From: Channallabes apus
Taxonomy: Eukaryota > Chordata > Actinopteri > Siluriformes > Clariidae
Assembly: GCA_030522415.1 (NCBI GenBank)
Contig: CM060107.1
Coordinates: forward strand, 9,072,770-9,136,769
Reading direction: 5' to 3'
DNA: 64,000 nucleotides
Position 1 is the stretch's first letter, and each line of letters begins with the position of its first letter. The notes beneath the pieces are model-generated. The model was given only the letters and a program-made list of their open reading frames with translations. It was not told the DNA's origin and searched no databases. Below, piece by piece: positions 47,763-58,814 of this stretch. The position numbers were made by a program, and so were the translations under genes.

Positions 47763-47944
47763 AGACAAATGATCTGAGGTTTGTCGCCGGCTCAGTAGTA
47801 TTTACTGTATAACCTCCACCTGCGTCTAATCAGATGACGTCACCTGACCGAGGTTATATATAGCCAAAAATTTGGCGTGTTTGCACACATGCTTCACAAC
47901 CGGCAATATGACAAAATGGTTCCCATAGCGTTTTCACGCAGCAT
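47763..47944. repeat. DIRS-like inverted terminal repeat, right
   Basis: Inverted partner of 44009-44183. Carries the extra CAGTA (47803-47809). Confidence 0.92.
47803..47809. other. TACTGTA footprint distinguishing the two DIRS terminal repeats
   Basis: Complement reads GGTTATACAGTAAATACTAC; the left repeat at 44138-44150 reads GGTTATAAATACTAC. The single difference is CAGTA after TA. Confidence 0.9.
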
Positions 47945-47999
47945 TGAGAGAAAGCCTTTGAAAGGGAACTACAACAAAAAATATATTGTCATACCAAAT

Positions 48000-48112
48000 A
48001 ATAAACTACCCGCCAAAGTGGCTAGTGAGACTAAAGTTATTACCCGCCACAGCAGAATTTTACCCGCATTTGGCGGGTGGGCGGGTGCCAATGTCAAGCC
48101 CTGTTCAGTTCC
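48000..48112 (-). mobile_element. hAT-type terminal fragment
   Basis: On the minus strand the fragment starts CAGGGCTTGACATTGGCACC and continues with CCCGCC/GGCGGG inverted motifs, which I recall from fish hAT ends. Partner end not found. Confidence 0.45.
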
Positions 48113-49408
48113 ACTACAAACTTGAATCCATTTGTATCTGATTTAACTTGAATGTCTTTTATTATTATTGATTGATATTGTACAAGAACATACCCCATTT
48201 TGAAGGCGTTAACGTCAAATTACTGACGCTGGTGATTTGCTGGGTGGACAAATTTTCTATTTAAAATGGTTCAAACCCATGAGGAGTGATTCATTGCCAG
48301 GTTCTGATGTCTTGAGAACGATATCTGGCTGGTCTACCTGATAGCACACTGGCCTCCTGCTGCCATGACAGCACATTCCTTTTTGATCATCTTTGGCCTG
48401 AGCCCGAGCACTCTGCTAGCCAGGCTTTAAACGAGACTGAGAACTAGATGGAAATTTAACATGTGTTTTATTAGGAAATGTCAAATATGTTCAGGTGAAA
48501 ATAATTCACCTCGGTACATAAGATGAGATGTAGAGGAAGAGCCACAAGGGTGCCAAAAGCTAGGCAGCAAAGTGGCCAAGCACACACTATTTTACACGTA
48601 TTTTACCTGTGGGACAAGGAGCCATCTCTCAAAAATGTATTGCCTTTGACATACTCACTCTCTCTCTGTATACTGTGTATAGCTTGTATAGTGTGTATAT
48701 GTATCTGTACAAGCAAACAAAAATCTGGTGTTATTTACAAATACTTAGTTACTGTACTTAAGTAAAATTTTTACATATCTGTATTTTACTTCATTATTTA
48801 TATTTATTATGCCTGACTTTTGCCAACTGCCAACGCAGAAGCCCTGTATCATCATCACATGAGAATTAACCCTGACTGATATCACCTGCTACAAGCTCTG
48901 CTGCTAACGTTACAACTCTAGTAACAACCAGACTATGGTGGTGAACCTGAAAAAGCACATTGCGGTAGACTAATTAATAGTGGTAAATTAATATAGATTT
49001 AGTAGAGCCACAATCTCAATGGAAAAATTATGCTTAATTAGCTAGTTATCATAAGTCTGGTCAGATATCTGGCAGCCACTATAAACTGTTAACCTAATTA
49101 ACGCCACTTATTAGCCTACATGCAGATTTTTAACTACACGATACTGTATACTGTATTGTGTTTTACTATAAGGAAGCCACACTGAAGTTCAAAGTGAAAA
49201 TTCTAACTGATCAAATTTCTTTTTTTTTTTGCTTTTTATGTTTAATACTTAAGTACATTTAATATCAGAAAATTACTTTTTATACTCAAATACAGTAAAT
49301 ATAATTTCCGAATACTTTTATACAAGATAAATCAAGAGCAAACAAAAATACTGTATGCTGTTGGCATATTTTATATATAGCAGAAAAGACGACCATGCAG
49401 TTGTATGG
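48113..49408. other. No gene seen
   Basis: AT-rich with several TACTGTA motifs. Confidence 0.5.
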
Positions 49409-49432
49409 TGTGTCCAAACTTTTGACTGGTAG
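49409..49432 (-). mobile_element. Scrap of a Tc1/mariner terminal repeat
   Basis: GTGTGTCCAAACTTTTGACTGGTA is close to the complement of the terminal sequence at 13659 (CAGGCCAAAAGTTTGGACAC). Followed by TACAGTA (49436) and TACTGTA (49453). Confidence 0.5.
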
Positions 49433-49610
49433 AGATACAGTATATACACACATACTGTATGTAGTATATACATAGTATATACATATACATTTTTTTAAAT
49501 AGCACAGCACAAGATAGCAAACAATTATTAATGCATAAAGTAGTCAACATCCTGCATATCCACTCTGATTTCAAGACCCTCAGTTACTTTCTGGTGGCTT
49601 CATTAAGTTG
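49433..49610. other. No gene seen
   Basis: AT-rich. Confidence 0.5.
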
Positions 49611-49672
49611 TGTGGATGGATGGATGGATGGATGGATGGATGGATGGATGGATGGATGGATGGATGGATGGA
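49611..49672. repeat. (GGAT)n microsatellite
   Basis: About 15 GGAT units. The Met-Asp-Gly-Trp frame over it is an artefact. Confidence 0.97.
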
Positions 49673-50232
49673 GAAAAACTATAAAATGTGCAAAATGAAA
49701 TGCTACTTTATCAGCTTTAGATTAATGGTAGCCATATTGTCATGCACCAGTATTCATGCGCATTCATTCATAGGGCAATATACCATTATCCCCTACAGCA
49801 GAGGTAAGTTCTGGTCTTGCTGGTAGTCTCACTCACAAACTTAACAATGTGTCACTTCTGCTCCATTCTCCTGCTTCATGCTTGTTCACACTACTATTTG
49901 TTTTGTAGATGACGTTTTGTCAGCCATCTGTTTTTGTACTGTAATGCTGAGAATGATGGTATCCAGCTAATCACATGGATTTATTAATTGTTTGTTTGTT
50001 GATTTCTTTGCTTGCTTAATAGCTTGTTATTGCTGCAGTATATAGGACATGATTAAGTCGTCTGTATAAAGCACTGTTCCAGCGAGCATGGCCTGATTCT
50101 ACTTTCAATTTTATGGGATGAGAATTGATCAGTCCTCTGAGAGGCGGATTAATAAAAATGACCTTGGCTGTAAATTATGGTAATGAAATGCGGGAATTGT
50201 CTAGCGAGGAATAAAAATGATTGCGTGTGTAT

Positions 50233-50234
<2 letters not shown>
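49673..50234. other. No gene seen
   Basis: Nothing recognisable. Confidence 0.5.

Positions 50235-50267
<33 letters not shown>
50235..50267. repeat. (GA)n microsatellite
   Basis: About 15 GA units. Confidence 0.95.
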
Positions 50268-50270
<3 letters not shown>

Positions 50271-50712
50271 GACTTTAAAGGCATGGTTTTTGACCAATTA
50301 AATGCACTTAATGATGATGCATAAACGTCACCAAAATAGACAGTTGAAAGCCTTGAAAAAGACCAGGGGCCTCATGTATCAACGCTGCGTACGCACAAAA
50401 ACTTTGCTTACGCCAGTTTTCACGCTCACGGTCGGATTTACTAACAGTGAAATTAACGTGAGAATGTTCGTTCTTCCACGCCAGCTTCATGTCTGGCGTA
50501 CGTGTATTTCTTGTGTTTGTTTTATTTCCTTTGGCGACTCCTAGAGGCAATTATGTTAAATGGCACACTACAAAGTATCGCACCAACACATGTGAAAAAC
50601 ATTGCTATTCATTTATAATTGATAAAATGGGTTAATTGACACAATATTTTTCTACCAATTATGTGATTTAGAAAATATAAAAGAATTTGCAAATGTATAC
50701 AAACCTTAGTCT

Positions 50713-51670
50713 ATGGCAATGGCAGTGTTGGCCTTATTAGAGGACATTGTCAATGGCCGAATCCAAAGGGAATTCATTTTTAGGGATCATAGTGATTTTC
50801 TGGCCCATGATGATGACTGGCTTATTAGCCGTTTCAGATTTCCAAGAGCTATCCTCTTGGAGCTCTGTGCTGAGTTGGGTCCAAATTTGGAAAGAGAGAC
50901 AGCGAGGAGCCACGTATTACCCGTTCCCTTACAGGTGCTGACAACGCTTGGTTTCCTGGCAACTGGTTCTTTCCAAAGGGAACTGGCAGACCGCTCGGGG
51001 TTAAGTCAGTCGTCTTTGAGCCGTGCAATGCCAGCTGTATGGGACGGGATCACCCGCATGTCTAGCAGGTATATAAGGTTTCCATACCATGCAGTTGACC
51101 AGCCAAACATTAAAGCGCAATTTGCAGCGATCGCCGGTTTTCCTAATGAAATCGGAGCCATCGACTGCATGCACATTGCTATAAAGGCGCCATCTGAAGA
51201 AGAATTTGCATACGTGAATCGGAAACATTTCCATTCAATAAATGTGCAAATAATATGTGATGCTCAAACAGGGCCGGTTCTACGGGGGGCAAATAAATGT
51301 CTTGCCCCCTCAAATAAAAAATTGGAAATGTTGAGAAAGCACATGTTAATATACTCACAAAATGGATTTATAACAAGTTGATAAAATGATCTGCCTAAAA
51401 AGGGACACTACACAATACAGTATTAGATTTCACAGGCTGCAGGCAAACCCCCCGTTGCATGATCTGACTGCGCACCCCCCCATTGCATGATCTGACCGCG
51501 CACCCCCCCCCCATATCAGGTCTAAAACCGGCCCTGTTCAAATGCGCCTAACAAATATTGTGGCAAGGTGGCCTGGGTCAACCCATGATTCATTCATCCT
51601 CACAAACAGCATGGCTGGGATGAGGCTCCAAGGTGGCAGGGTGCGCGATGGGTGGCTTCTTGGTGAGTGA
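50713..51670 (+). pseudogene. HARBI1-like: HARBI1-like Harbinger transposase, interrupted by a MITE and 3'-truncated
   Basis: MAMAVLALLEDIVNGR starts the frame. Conserved pieces include FRFPRAILLELCAELGPNLE, a helix-turn-helix-like SQRELADRSGLSQSSLSRAM-type block, and the first catalytic acid in EIGAIDCMHIAIKAP. At DAQ (51267) the frame enters a 270-base insertion. It resumes exactly in phase at 51542 with MRLTNIVARWPGSTHDSFIL, carrying the second acid, and reaches GGRVRDGWLLGE before a stop at 51670. The GTGAGT there could be a splice donor. The region with the third acid is absent. Without the insertion the frame is clean, so the insertion came fairly recently. Confidence 0.88.
51268..51537. 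mobile_element. 270-bp MITE inside HARBI1-like ORF
   Basis: Inverted ends ACAGGGCCGGTT and AACCGGCCCTGT are flanked by TCAA (51264-51267 and 51538-51541). The interior has two copies of CATTGCATGATCTGAC-type sequence and CGCACCCCCCC runs. Removing the element and one TCAA restores the transposase frame. The 4-base duplication does not settle the superfamily. Confidence 0.92.
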
Positions 51671-51704
51671 TGTATTTAAAGATATTATTCCAGCTAAATT
51701 TTAT

Positions 51705-51932
51705 TTATTTTTTTAAAATAATTCCGGAGGACAAACTTACAAATAACACCGTTTTTCTCCGGTCTACCTCCGATAGGAGCACCTCCAATTCACATTCTGT
51801 GAAGTTTCTCTTCTTGCTGGCTTTTGCCATTGCTTTTTCGTTTGGTTTTGCCAAAGTGGAGTCATTACCATATTTATACGGGGGAGGAGGCAGCGAGGGG
51901 TTTTGCGCTCGTGCACGTTCGCTCAATTTCAC
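51705..51932 (-). pseudogene. Harbinger Myb/SANT-like protein, N-terminal fragment
   Basis: MAKASKKRNFTECELEVLLS followed by EVDRRKTVLFVSLSSGI matches the start of the Myb-like DNA-binding protein that accompanies Harbinger transposases. The likely true start is the Met at residue 35 of the longer frame, before AKASKK. The remainder is lost at the deletion near 51705. Confidence 0.75.
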
Positions 51933-52088
51933 GTTAATTCAGATGTACAAAGAGAATATGTGTGGGATTCCGCGTACGCAGTGTTTCATACGTCAGATTT
52001 TTTTACTGCGTATGCACATTTACAGCTTCGTCCGTACGCAATGTTTTAGTATGAATTCAACGCAAGTCTTTGTACATGAGGCCCCTGG

Positions 52089-52604
52089 TGCTTTTTCCCA
52101 TGTTTATCTTTATCTGTCCAGTCTTGAGGAGTCTGTGCTTATGAGTCTCAAACTAAAGGGTGACAACTGATGGGGTCTTCTCCTGTTGTAGCTTATCCAC
52201 CTCAAGAGGTAATGTTACAGTAGTAGATGCTGAGATGCATTTCTGCTCACCAGGGCTATGAGGTGTGATTATTTCCATTAGTTTATCCTTACTAGCAGAC
52301 TGAAACCAATCGTGCCATTACAAGCCTCATTGCCCAATTCCTTTGGTCGGTTCAGATTTTATCTCTGTATGTCTATATTCATGTCATCTGGATTAAAAAT
52401 TCAGAAATTCACAATCAAAGAATGTGTTTGTAGCAATCTATGCTTCGGATTTTGAGGGAAGAAAGCACTTTCTGTTCTAAATTCCTGACTGTTAACATCA
52501 GCACCCTACACATGATCAGAGGCAAAAGTCACATAATTTTTGCCATTTCTCATTCAAGTCACATGACCGATACTGTGCACTGTTTTGTGTAAACTCTAGA
52601 GGTA
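52089..52604. other. No gene seen
   Basis: Nothing recognisable. Confidence 0.5.
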
Positions 52605-52795
52605 CGTTCGAACATCCCACTTGATCATAAGTTTCTGAAATACTCAAACAAGCCCATCTGGTATCAGCAACCATACCGTGGTTAAAGTCAGAGATTTTCT
52701 ATTGCACTGCTGCTGCTGACTGGCTAATTAGATAAGTGTACATGCATGTCTAATAAACTGGACAGTGTGGATATTTCGAGTGAGGAACTTATATA
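52605..52795 (-). mobile_element. Remnant of the Tc1-like family of 54979-55565
   Basis: GTTTCTGAAATACTCAAACA, AGCCCATCTGGTATCAGCAA and GACTGGCTAATTAGATAAGT align with the complement of that family's 5' half, in the same order. Confidence 0.55.
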
Positions 52796-53884
52796 GATTT
52801 AAAAATAAAAAAATCCTGCCACAATACCATACTATTTGTTCGTCGTAGATAACCTGAACAAACCCCATATGAGTAGAAGGATGAACAGGAGATTGTTGCA
52901 CAACCTTTTCTATTAAAAACATTTTTATACAGTCCTGTGCTCCCCTGGAGTATGGAAAGGGCATGCAGTATACAAGGCAGACCAGTAAATAACCTTTGAA
53001 AGCAACTGAATGAGACCCTGATATGCTTCACTGGGATTATCCAGTAAAATAATCACTAACTATAATCATGACTGTTCCAAAGAAAGTCAACAAATGGGTT
53101 TCATCTGTGTGACATCAGAACTTCAAGAGGATCCAGGACAATTAGCTTCTGCCACCTCCTACAGTAAAAGCTTCCTATTTGTTCACTTCTAGATTCTGTA
53201 GGACAGTCGCAGGAGCATCCACCTCTACCTCTACCACACTGTTACACTTTCACACTCTCTATCTGTCCATTCCAGTTCTTCTCCATGCCTATGTTTCTCC
53301 TACATGAACCAGAGTGGGGACTCTTCCCTTTTGCCACTAATTCATACAGTAGGAAATTGAATTCTACATTTTTAAAGTTAATTATAGGAGATGTTGCTTT
53401 TTTTTTTTTTTTTTAGAAAAATGACAAAGGAAGATTTAGATTGCCTGCTGTATTCGTCATTCCTCCTTAAGAACATATTAAGCATAAAGCCTAATTTGTA
53501 CTTTCACGATTTACAGTATCCTGCATTATAGCTTGACATGCACCTCCCCATATATGTAATTACATAACACAATGAGACAGATTGCAACAACTGTTGCTGG
53601 TCCACATGGTAGCATCAGATCTCTATGTTCTTTTTCTACTCCTCAATTTATTTTTAATTGTTGAATACCATACTGATCATCGCCTCTGAGATATTCTCTC
53701 ATTTCTATGAGTAGTACACAAAGTAATCTACTAGCTGCACTACTAGTGGTACACTAAAGAGTCTCATCGGTGTAGCATGGAAATCTCACCAAATCAAGTG
53801 CACAAGTATAAATGCTACTTGTGTAGCCTATAATGTTTTTTTTTGTGTGAATTCTCATTAACTAAATTTTTTTAAATTTATTTA
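52796..53884. other. No gene seen
   Basis: Contains a T run at 53398-53414. Confidence 0.5.
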
Positions 53885-54129
53885 ATTTTATAGAACTTTA
53901 TTAATCCCAGAGGGAAATTGCTCAATTTTCATATATCCCAATTAGGAAACTGGGATCAGAGCGCAGGGTCAGCCAGCTTATGGAGCAGCACCCCTTGAGC
54001 AGATAGGGTTAAGGGCCTTGCTCAAGGGCTCAACGGTGGCAACTTGGCAATGCTGGGGTTCGAACCCCCAACCTTCCGATCAGTAACCCAGTAACCCACA
54101 GCCTTGACCGACTGAGCCACCACTGCCCC
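53885..54129 (-). repeat. tRNA-derived SINE (family B)
   Basis: Tail TAGAACTTTATTAATCCCAG at left, GGGTTAAGGGCCTTGCTCAA in the body, and the head complement with GGTTCGAACCCCC and TGAGCCACCACTGCCCC at right. Confidence 0.75.
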
Positions 54130-54144
54130 TGAGAAGACACTAAA

Positions 54145-54365
54145 GGGGCAGAACAGTGACTTAGTGACTTAGCACTGTCGCCATGCACCTACAGGGTCCT
54201 GGTTCGATTCCCAATCTGAAGTCTATGTGCATGAAGTTTGCAGTTCTCCCCATGCTTGGTGTGTTTTCTCCTGGTACTCTGGTTTCCTCCCACGATCCAA
54301 AGACTTGCATATTAGGTTAAATAGTGTTCCTCATGATGAGTGAGTGAGTGTGAGGCACATCCACT
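54145..54365 (+). repeat. SINE (family A), 3' end missing
   Basis: TTAGCACTGTCGCCATGCAC, GGTCCTGGTTCGATTCCC (B-box), CTCTGGTTTCCTCCCACGAT, then ends within the body. Confidence 0.7.
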
Positions 54366-54978
54366 ACAGCTTCTGTCAAATATTTTGTCTTGATTTAGGA
54401 TAGACAGTGTTCAATTTGTGTCTTCTGAATGCTGTTATTTTTATAAAAAGTCCAGAATAGTCTGTTTGGGATGCTGGTCATCATGGATTATTGTTCATGT
54501 ACAGAGAAATAAAACTGGACATCAGTTGTCTACATTTCCGAGTTCTCCTTTTCTTCAAGAATAAGTATGAAATATGCCCTGAGACAGCTTAAGGGAAGTG
54601 TTCCATGTTTAATGCAGTCTAGCAGTACATTGTCGAGGTACTCACGAAGTGTGCTTTAGAAGCTTGAGTTAGAACTCAGCTAACAGACCATCCAGCCCAA
54701 ATGAACTGGACAGCTCTTGTGTGCTGATCAAACATCAGGGTTGTCTCTCTGGGAGATGTAGTAGAGTAGGGCATGAAGGACTTGTTTTATTTCTCTTGTA
54801 TCAAAGGTTTCTGACTTTTTTTTTTTTTTTACAAATTTTTTTAATCAAATTTGCATTTTCCCTAATTGATTTGTCATTCTCGGCAACATAAGTTTTTGTT
54901 TCCTTCTATGCATTTTGCTCATATCCTATCTCTACAGTATCTACTCTCTTCTTTCTTTGTTTTTAAACTATGTATACG
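54366..54978. other. No gene seen
   Basis: AT-rich with T runs. Confidence 0.5.
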
Positions 54979-55565
54979 CTCACTGGCTACTTTTTTTTAG
55001 GTATATCTGATTTGGACCGCTTTTACCATGAGAACTGCCTTAGCTCTTCATAGCATAGATTCCACAAGGTACATGGAAAAATTTGGTCCATATTAACCTT
55101 ATAGCATCATGCGGTTTCTGCAAATGTTTCAGCTGCAGATGTGAGTCTCCTGTTGCACCACATCCAAAAGAGCTCTACTGGCTTGGGATCTGGTGACCGT
55201 GGAGGCCATTTGAGTACAGTGATTTCCAATAGCTTTGTGACATGGAGCAATATCCTGTGCTCATAAAGGGATGGATGTGGCCAACAGCAATACTCAGGTA
55301 AGCTGTGAGATTTAATGGTTGGGTGTTCGAAAATCTCAGCAGATCAGCAGTTTGGGAAATATTCAGACCAGCCCATCTGGCCACATATAAAGTCACTTAA
55401 ATCACCTTTTTTCTCTATCGGGACACTTGGTTAGAACATCAGCAGATCATCTTGACCATGTTGACATCCCTGTAAATGCATTGTGTTGCTGCGATGTAAG
55501 TGCCTGATTAGATAGTTGAATTAACAAGCAGTTTAATAGGAGTACCTAATGAAGTGACCAACGAG
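54979..55565 (-). mobile_element. Internally deleted Tc1-like element
   Basis: The ends CACTGGCTACTTTTTTTTAG and, inverted, TTGGTCACTTCATTAGGTAC bound about 587 bases. On the minus strand a fragment MTLYVARWAGLNISQTADLL resembles the N-terminal helix-turn-helix of a Tc1 transposase. Sequence resembling the distal part of the gene (TCAAATGGCCTCCACGGTCA) follows after a deletion. Short length and no DDE core make it non-autonomous. Confidence 0.65.
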
Positions 55566-55893
55566 CATATGTGTGATGACAGAATAGACACAGTACTGAG
55601 TTATATGGTGATCTGAGAGAGGGTTTTGATGGGATGAATGCCATAAAATATGTTTTTATGTCAAGTGTCAACACAGACGTGCATACTGTAAGCCTCACCA
55701 CACGCACATGATTCAAATTTAGCTTTAACCATGTTAAACAAATCAACAAGGTCATGTTACTTTATTGTAGTTTTAGAAGCCTTTGATGGGGCTCTCTCAT
55801 ATTTCTTCTCCTTGTCATGGTTGAATGTGCAGTTATAATCAGGTCTGAGCACTATCATCCATTCTTGAGGGCAGTTAGACAGAGCTTTGGTAC

Positions 55894-55896
<3 letters not shown>
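55566..55896. other. No gene seen
   Basis: Nothing recognisable. Confidence 0.5.

Positions 55897-55959
<63 letters not shown>
55897..55959. repeat. (TA)n microsatellite
   Basis: About 31 units. Confidence 0.97.
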
Positions 55960-55962
<3 letters not shown>

Positions 55963-56137
55963 TGGAAAAGAAGAAATACCTTCAAAGTGTGTCCTCAACG
56001 AACCTTAGTGAAAAAACTAATCAGCTGTATCATAAATTTAAACCCTACAGGGATGGAAAGGAAAAGGATATAGAAGCTTTTGAACTTGCTCAGACATTGC
56101 CACTCACTTGCAAATGCACCCACACACACCATCCTTA

Positions 56138-56190
56138 CAGAGAGAGAGAGAGAGAGGGAGAGAGGGAGAGAGAAAAAAAAGAAAGAGAGA
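56138..56190. repeat. (GA)n-rich tract
   Basis: AGAGAGAG with GGG and AAAA interruptions. Confidence 0.9.
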
Positions 56191-56539
56191 ATTTTTTTTA
56201 ACATCCCTTTTGTAAACCATCAGTTTTCAGCCTTCAAACAACACAATGAATCATTATTACTTGTACAAAGTAGTCCTCTATAATAAGACCTTTTGAACAG
56301 CTGCCAAGCTCTGCAAAGAGTCATAAAATCTAACCATATCCTTGCTTTTAAAGATTTTTAAAATAATGGCACACATCACAGTCTTGTTCTCTATCAATCA
56401 TTCTCGTCCTGCTATTGGAGATTGCTATTTTGGCGCATCCTCACACAAAATTTAGCAACAGCCGTTTTCCTCTCTTTACTTATACTATAAAAGGAATAAA
56501 AATAAGCCAGTTAGAAAAAAGAACCATATTCATCAAAAC
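56191..56539. other. No gene seen
   Basis: Nothing recognisable. Confidence 0.5.
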
Positions 56540-57030
56540 CATTCACATTATCAATTGCATATAAGTAATCAAGTGGCAGTATCAGGGGCACCAAAGACTC
56601 ACCCATGCCCACAGGGACCAAAGGTCAGGAAATCTGGTTCCAATCCCACAGAAATGCCAATGCAGCACAAGTCACTGAAAAAGGTTAACACTGGACACAA
56701 TAGAAAGGCACCAGAACACTCAGTGCACATGAAATGCAAGGCAAAGATCCAAGGGCTGCCAGACCAGCCTCCAAACTCCCCAGATCCTAATCTATTTGAA
56801 CACCCATGTGAATCTATTCCATGAACACCCATGGAATGCCCCAGTCAAACAAGTCTGACACACAGTGTCCCCACCGCACTATCCAAATGATCCACCACTA
56901 TTGTCCCGGTGTCAGACACCACAGCACACCCTCAGAGGTCTTGAGGATTAATGGCCCAAGGGCAAGAGCTTCCCTGGGGGCACCAGGGGAACCCAAAACA
57001 TAGGTGGTTTTAAAAAATTTTAATATCATA
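56540..57030 (+). pseudogene. Tc1-like transposase remnant
   Basis: CACAATAGAAAGGCACCAGA, CCTCCAAACTCCCCAGATCC (coding the PPNSPDxN block of the third catalytic region, here PPNSPDPNLFEH), then ACACCACAGCACACCCTCAG and AGGTGGTTTTAA at the 3' end. Same family as 12005, 18190 and 24625. Much of the core is deleted. Confidence 0.65.
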
Positions 57031-57384
57031 GCTGTTTGGTGTATTTTGGAAATGAAATGAAAAGGGAGGGAGGGAGTAAAATATTAGAAGTACAGACTTT
57101 TAGTATAACTCCACTAAAATAATAAGTCCACGAAAAATAATACCAGGTAAAATCCTTCACTGGAAGTCCCTAACTCACCTAGAGTATAGTTAATATTGAA
57201 CCATAGAGAGCTCTCAGCACAGGTCTCACCTTATTACTATAGCTCGACAGGAAATATTCCCCTGCTCCTTCAGTCTGACTTTGTTTAAAAGCGTTAAGCT
57301 CTTAAACAAAGCCAAACTTGTAAAATAAGACATTTGCTTGAAACCAATCCAAAGCTATTTATATTTAGACATCATGTCTGCAGA
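57031..57384. other. No gene seen
   Basis: Nothing recognisable. Confidence 0.5.
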
Positions 57385-57520
57385 GGAGACTGGAGTACCT
57401 GGAGGAAAACCTCAAAGCACAGGAAGAACCTTCCAACCTCCACACATACAGTCTGGAGCCAAGATTCACACCATCAGCCCTGGAGGTGCAGGGCAATAGT
57501 GCTAACCTCTCAGCCTCCAA
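57385..57520 (-). repeat. SINE (family A), head half
   Basis: GGAGTACCTGGAGGAAAACC, AAAGCACAGGAAGAACCTTC, CCTGGAGGTGCAGGGCAATA and GTGCTAACCTC follow the family order towards the tRNA-like head on the minus strand. Confidence 0.65.
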
Positions 57521-58775
57521 GCTGCTTTTATGCTTTTATAAATGTATTGTATGACCTGACCCCTTTTCTGCTTTGATAGATATGAAGCACTCTGTTGGAC
57601 CCAGTCGCAAAAGAAACCAACAGTAAAAGCTACTGTACAGCAAATGTTTTTAAAAGTCCTTTTGGAGATTCAAGTGCGGCAGACAATGGCACACTGAGGA
57701 GGCTACCAAATTTAAGGACCTGCATGGTAAAATCTTAATTAATATCCTAAAATAATTTTACAGTTTTCATAGATATTGTATATCATCATATATTATGTTT
57801 CATGCATATTTATTTACCAGTATTTATGGTATATGTAACCTCCAAAGAACTAGCAAGCTGTAGCTAATGAAAGTGGCAAGTAAATGTATTTCAATAATAA
57901 TAATAATAAAAAAAACCATAAAAACAGGAAACAAATTGTTGCTAAGTACCAAATATTCATGCCTACATTGTATCATAAAACTATGTGGGTCGATTTACTT
58001 GTATGTCTGTCTACTCACAGTGAGTGAGAGAGACAGTTCAAGAGAGACAGCATTGTGTGTGTTCTGAATCGAAGCTTGTTTAAACTGTTTTAATTGACTG
58101 ACACAGTGTAATAAGGTATTAGCTTCCAGTCAATCACAGTTAGCCAGGATCAGTGGTGATGCGAAAACTAAAGCCCTAAAATGTTTTCCTCCACCCTGTC
58201 GGGAACAAGAGGGAATTGTCAGTGTGTCGACTGAAAGGAGAGGTCATGTGACCATCAACAGCTTGTTCTGTGAAAATTGACACACAAGTGTTCACAGGTC
58301 CAGCGTGAAGAAATCCATCCTTTGTTGGAGAGGCAGGTGAGTGACAGTTGAAATTATTTCCCCAGGGTCGGGCGGACGTTGCACTCCAGAGTCTGTTCAG
58401 AAGACGGGAAGTCAAATATGCCTCGGTGCTGATGTATGAGGTATAGTGGCCTTTTGTTCTGTTTGAGTCAGCGGCCTTTTCTTTGCAGAATAAGCACTGG
58501 GGAACACAGTGACAGTAACATGGCACTTTGAACATGGGGCAGATATCATTCACATTGTTTATCACATTTCAGTCTTATTTTAGTTTTTTTTTTCAACTTA
58601 GCAAATTATTACTTTATATTTGCACTCTATTTTTTTCCTCAGTTAATACATTTTCACACACTTTTACAAATTACATTTTGTAATTTAACAACTATTGATT
58701 ACATTTTTGTGTGTATCCCCCCCCCAAAAAAAAAGAGGAATTAAATTAGGCCTGAGGAAGAAAAAAATATAGCAC
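57521..58775. other. No gene seen
   Basis: Only simple repeats. The 129-codon frame at 58176-58565 has no recognisable domain. Confidence 0.5.
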
Positions 58776-58814
58776 AGTACTGTCATGCACACTCGGTCCG
58801 CAGTGCCTAGCCTA

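Larger units (their letters stand above)
43955..47965 (-). mobile_element. DIRS1-like tyrosine-recombinase retroelement with inverted terminal repeats
   Basis: Minus-strand order is a gag-like frame (47017-46622), reverse transcriptase with RNase H (about 46600-45480), then tyrosine-recombinase segments (about 45440-44250). Long inverted repeats close the element (44009-44183 and 47763-47944). Inverted rather than direct terminal repeats and a recombinase in place of a DDE integrase are defining DIRS1 features. Numerous stops and frameshifts disable it. No target duplication was seen, which is normal for this group. Confidence 0.78.
50363..52088. mobile_element. PIF/Harbinger transposon, internally deleted
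   Basis: Inverted ends CCAGGGGCCTCATGTATCAA (50363) and, from the right, CCAGGGGCCTCATGTACAAA (to 52088). Subterminal regions are rich in TACGCA/TGCGTA words and ACGTTAATT. Inside are a HARBI1-like transposase on plus and a Myb-like ORF on minus, the usual two-gene Harbinger set in convergent order. The 3' ends of both genes are gone, so a deletion between about 51670 and 51705 removed the middle. No direct target duplication is obvious outside the ends. Confidence 0.85.

Noticed and set aside
49608..49826. MDGW-repeat protein
   Set aside because: Translation of a (GGAT)n microsatellite.
50713..51381. Domesticated HARBI1 host gene
   Set aside because: It lies between Harbinger inverted ends, is broken by a MITE and lacks the third catalytic region, so it is a transposon pseudogene.
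58176..58565. 129-codon minus-strand frame as a gene
   Set aside because: Cys-containing but no recognisable domain, no splice context and no neighbouring exons; likely chance.
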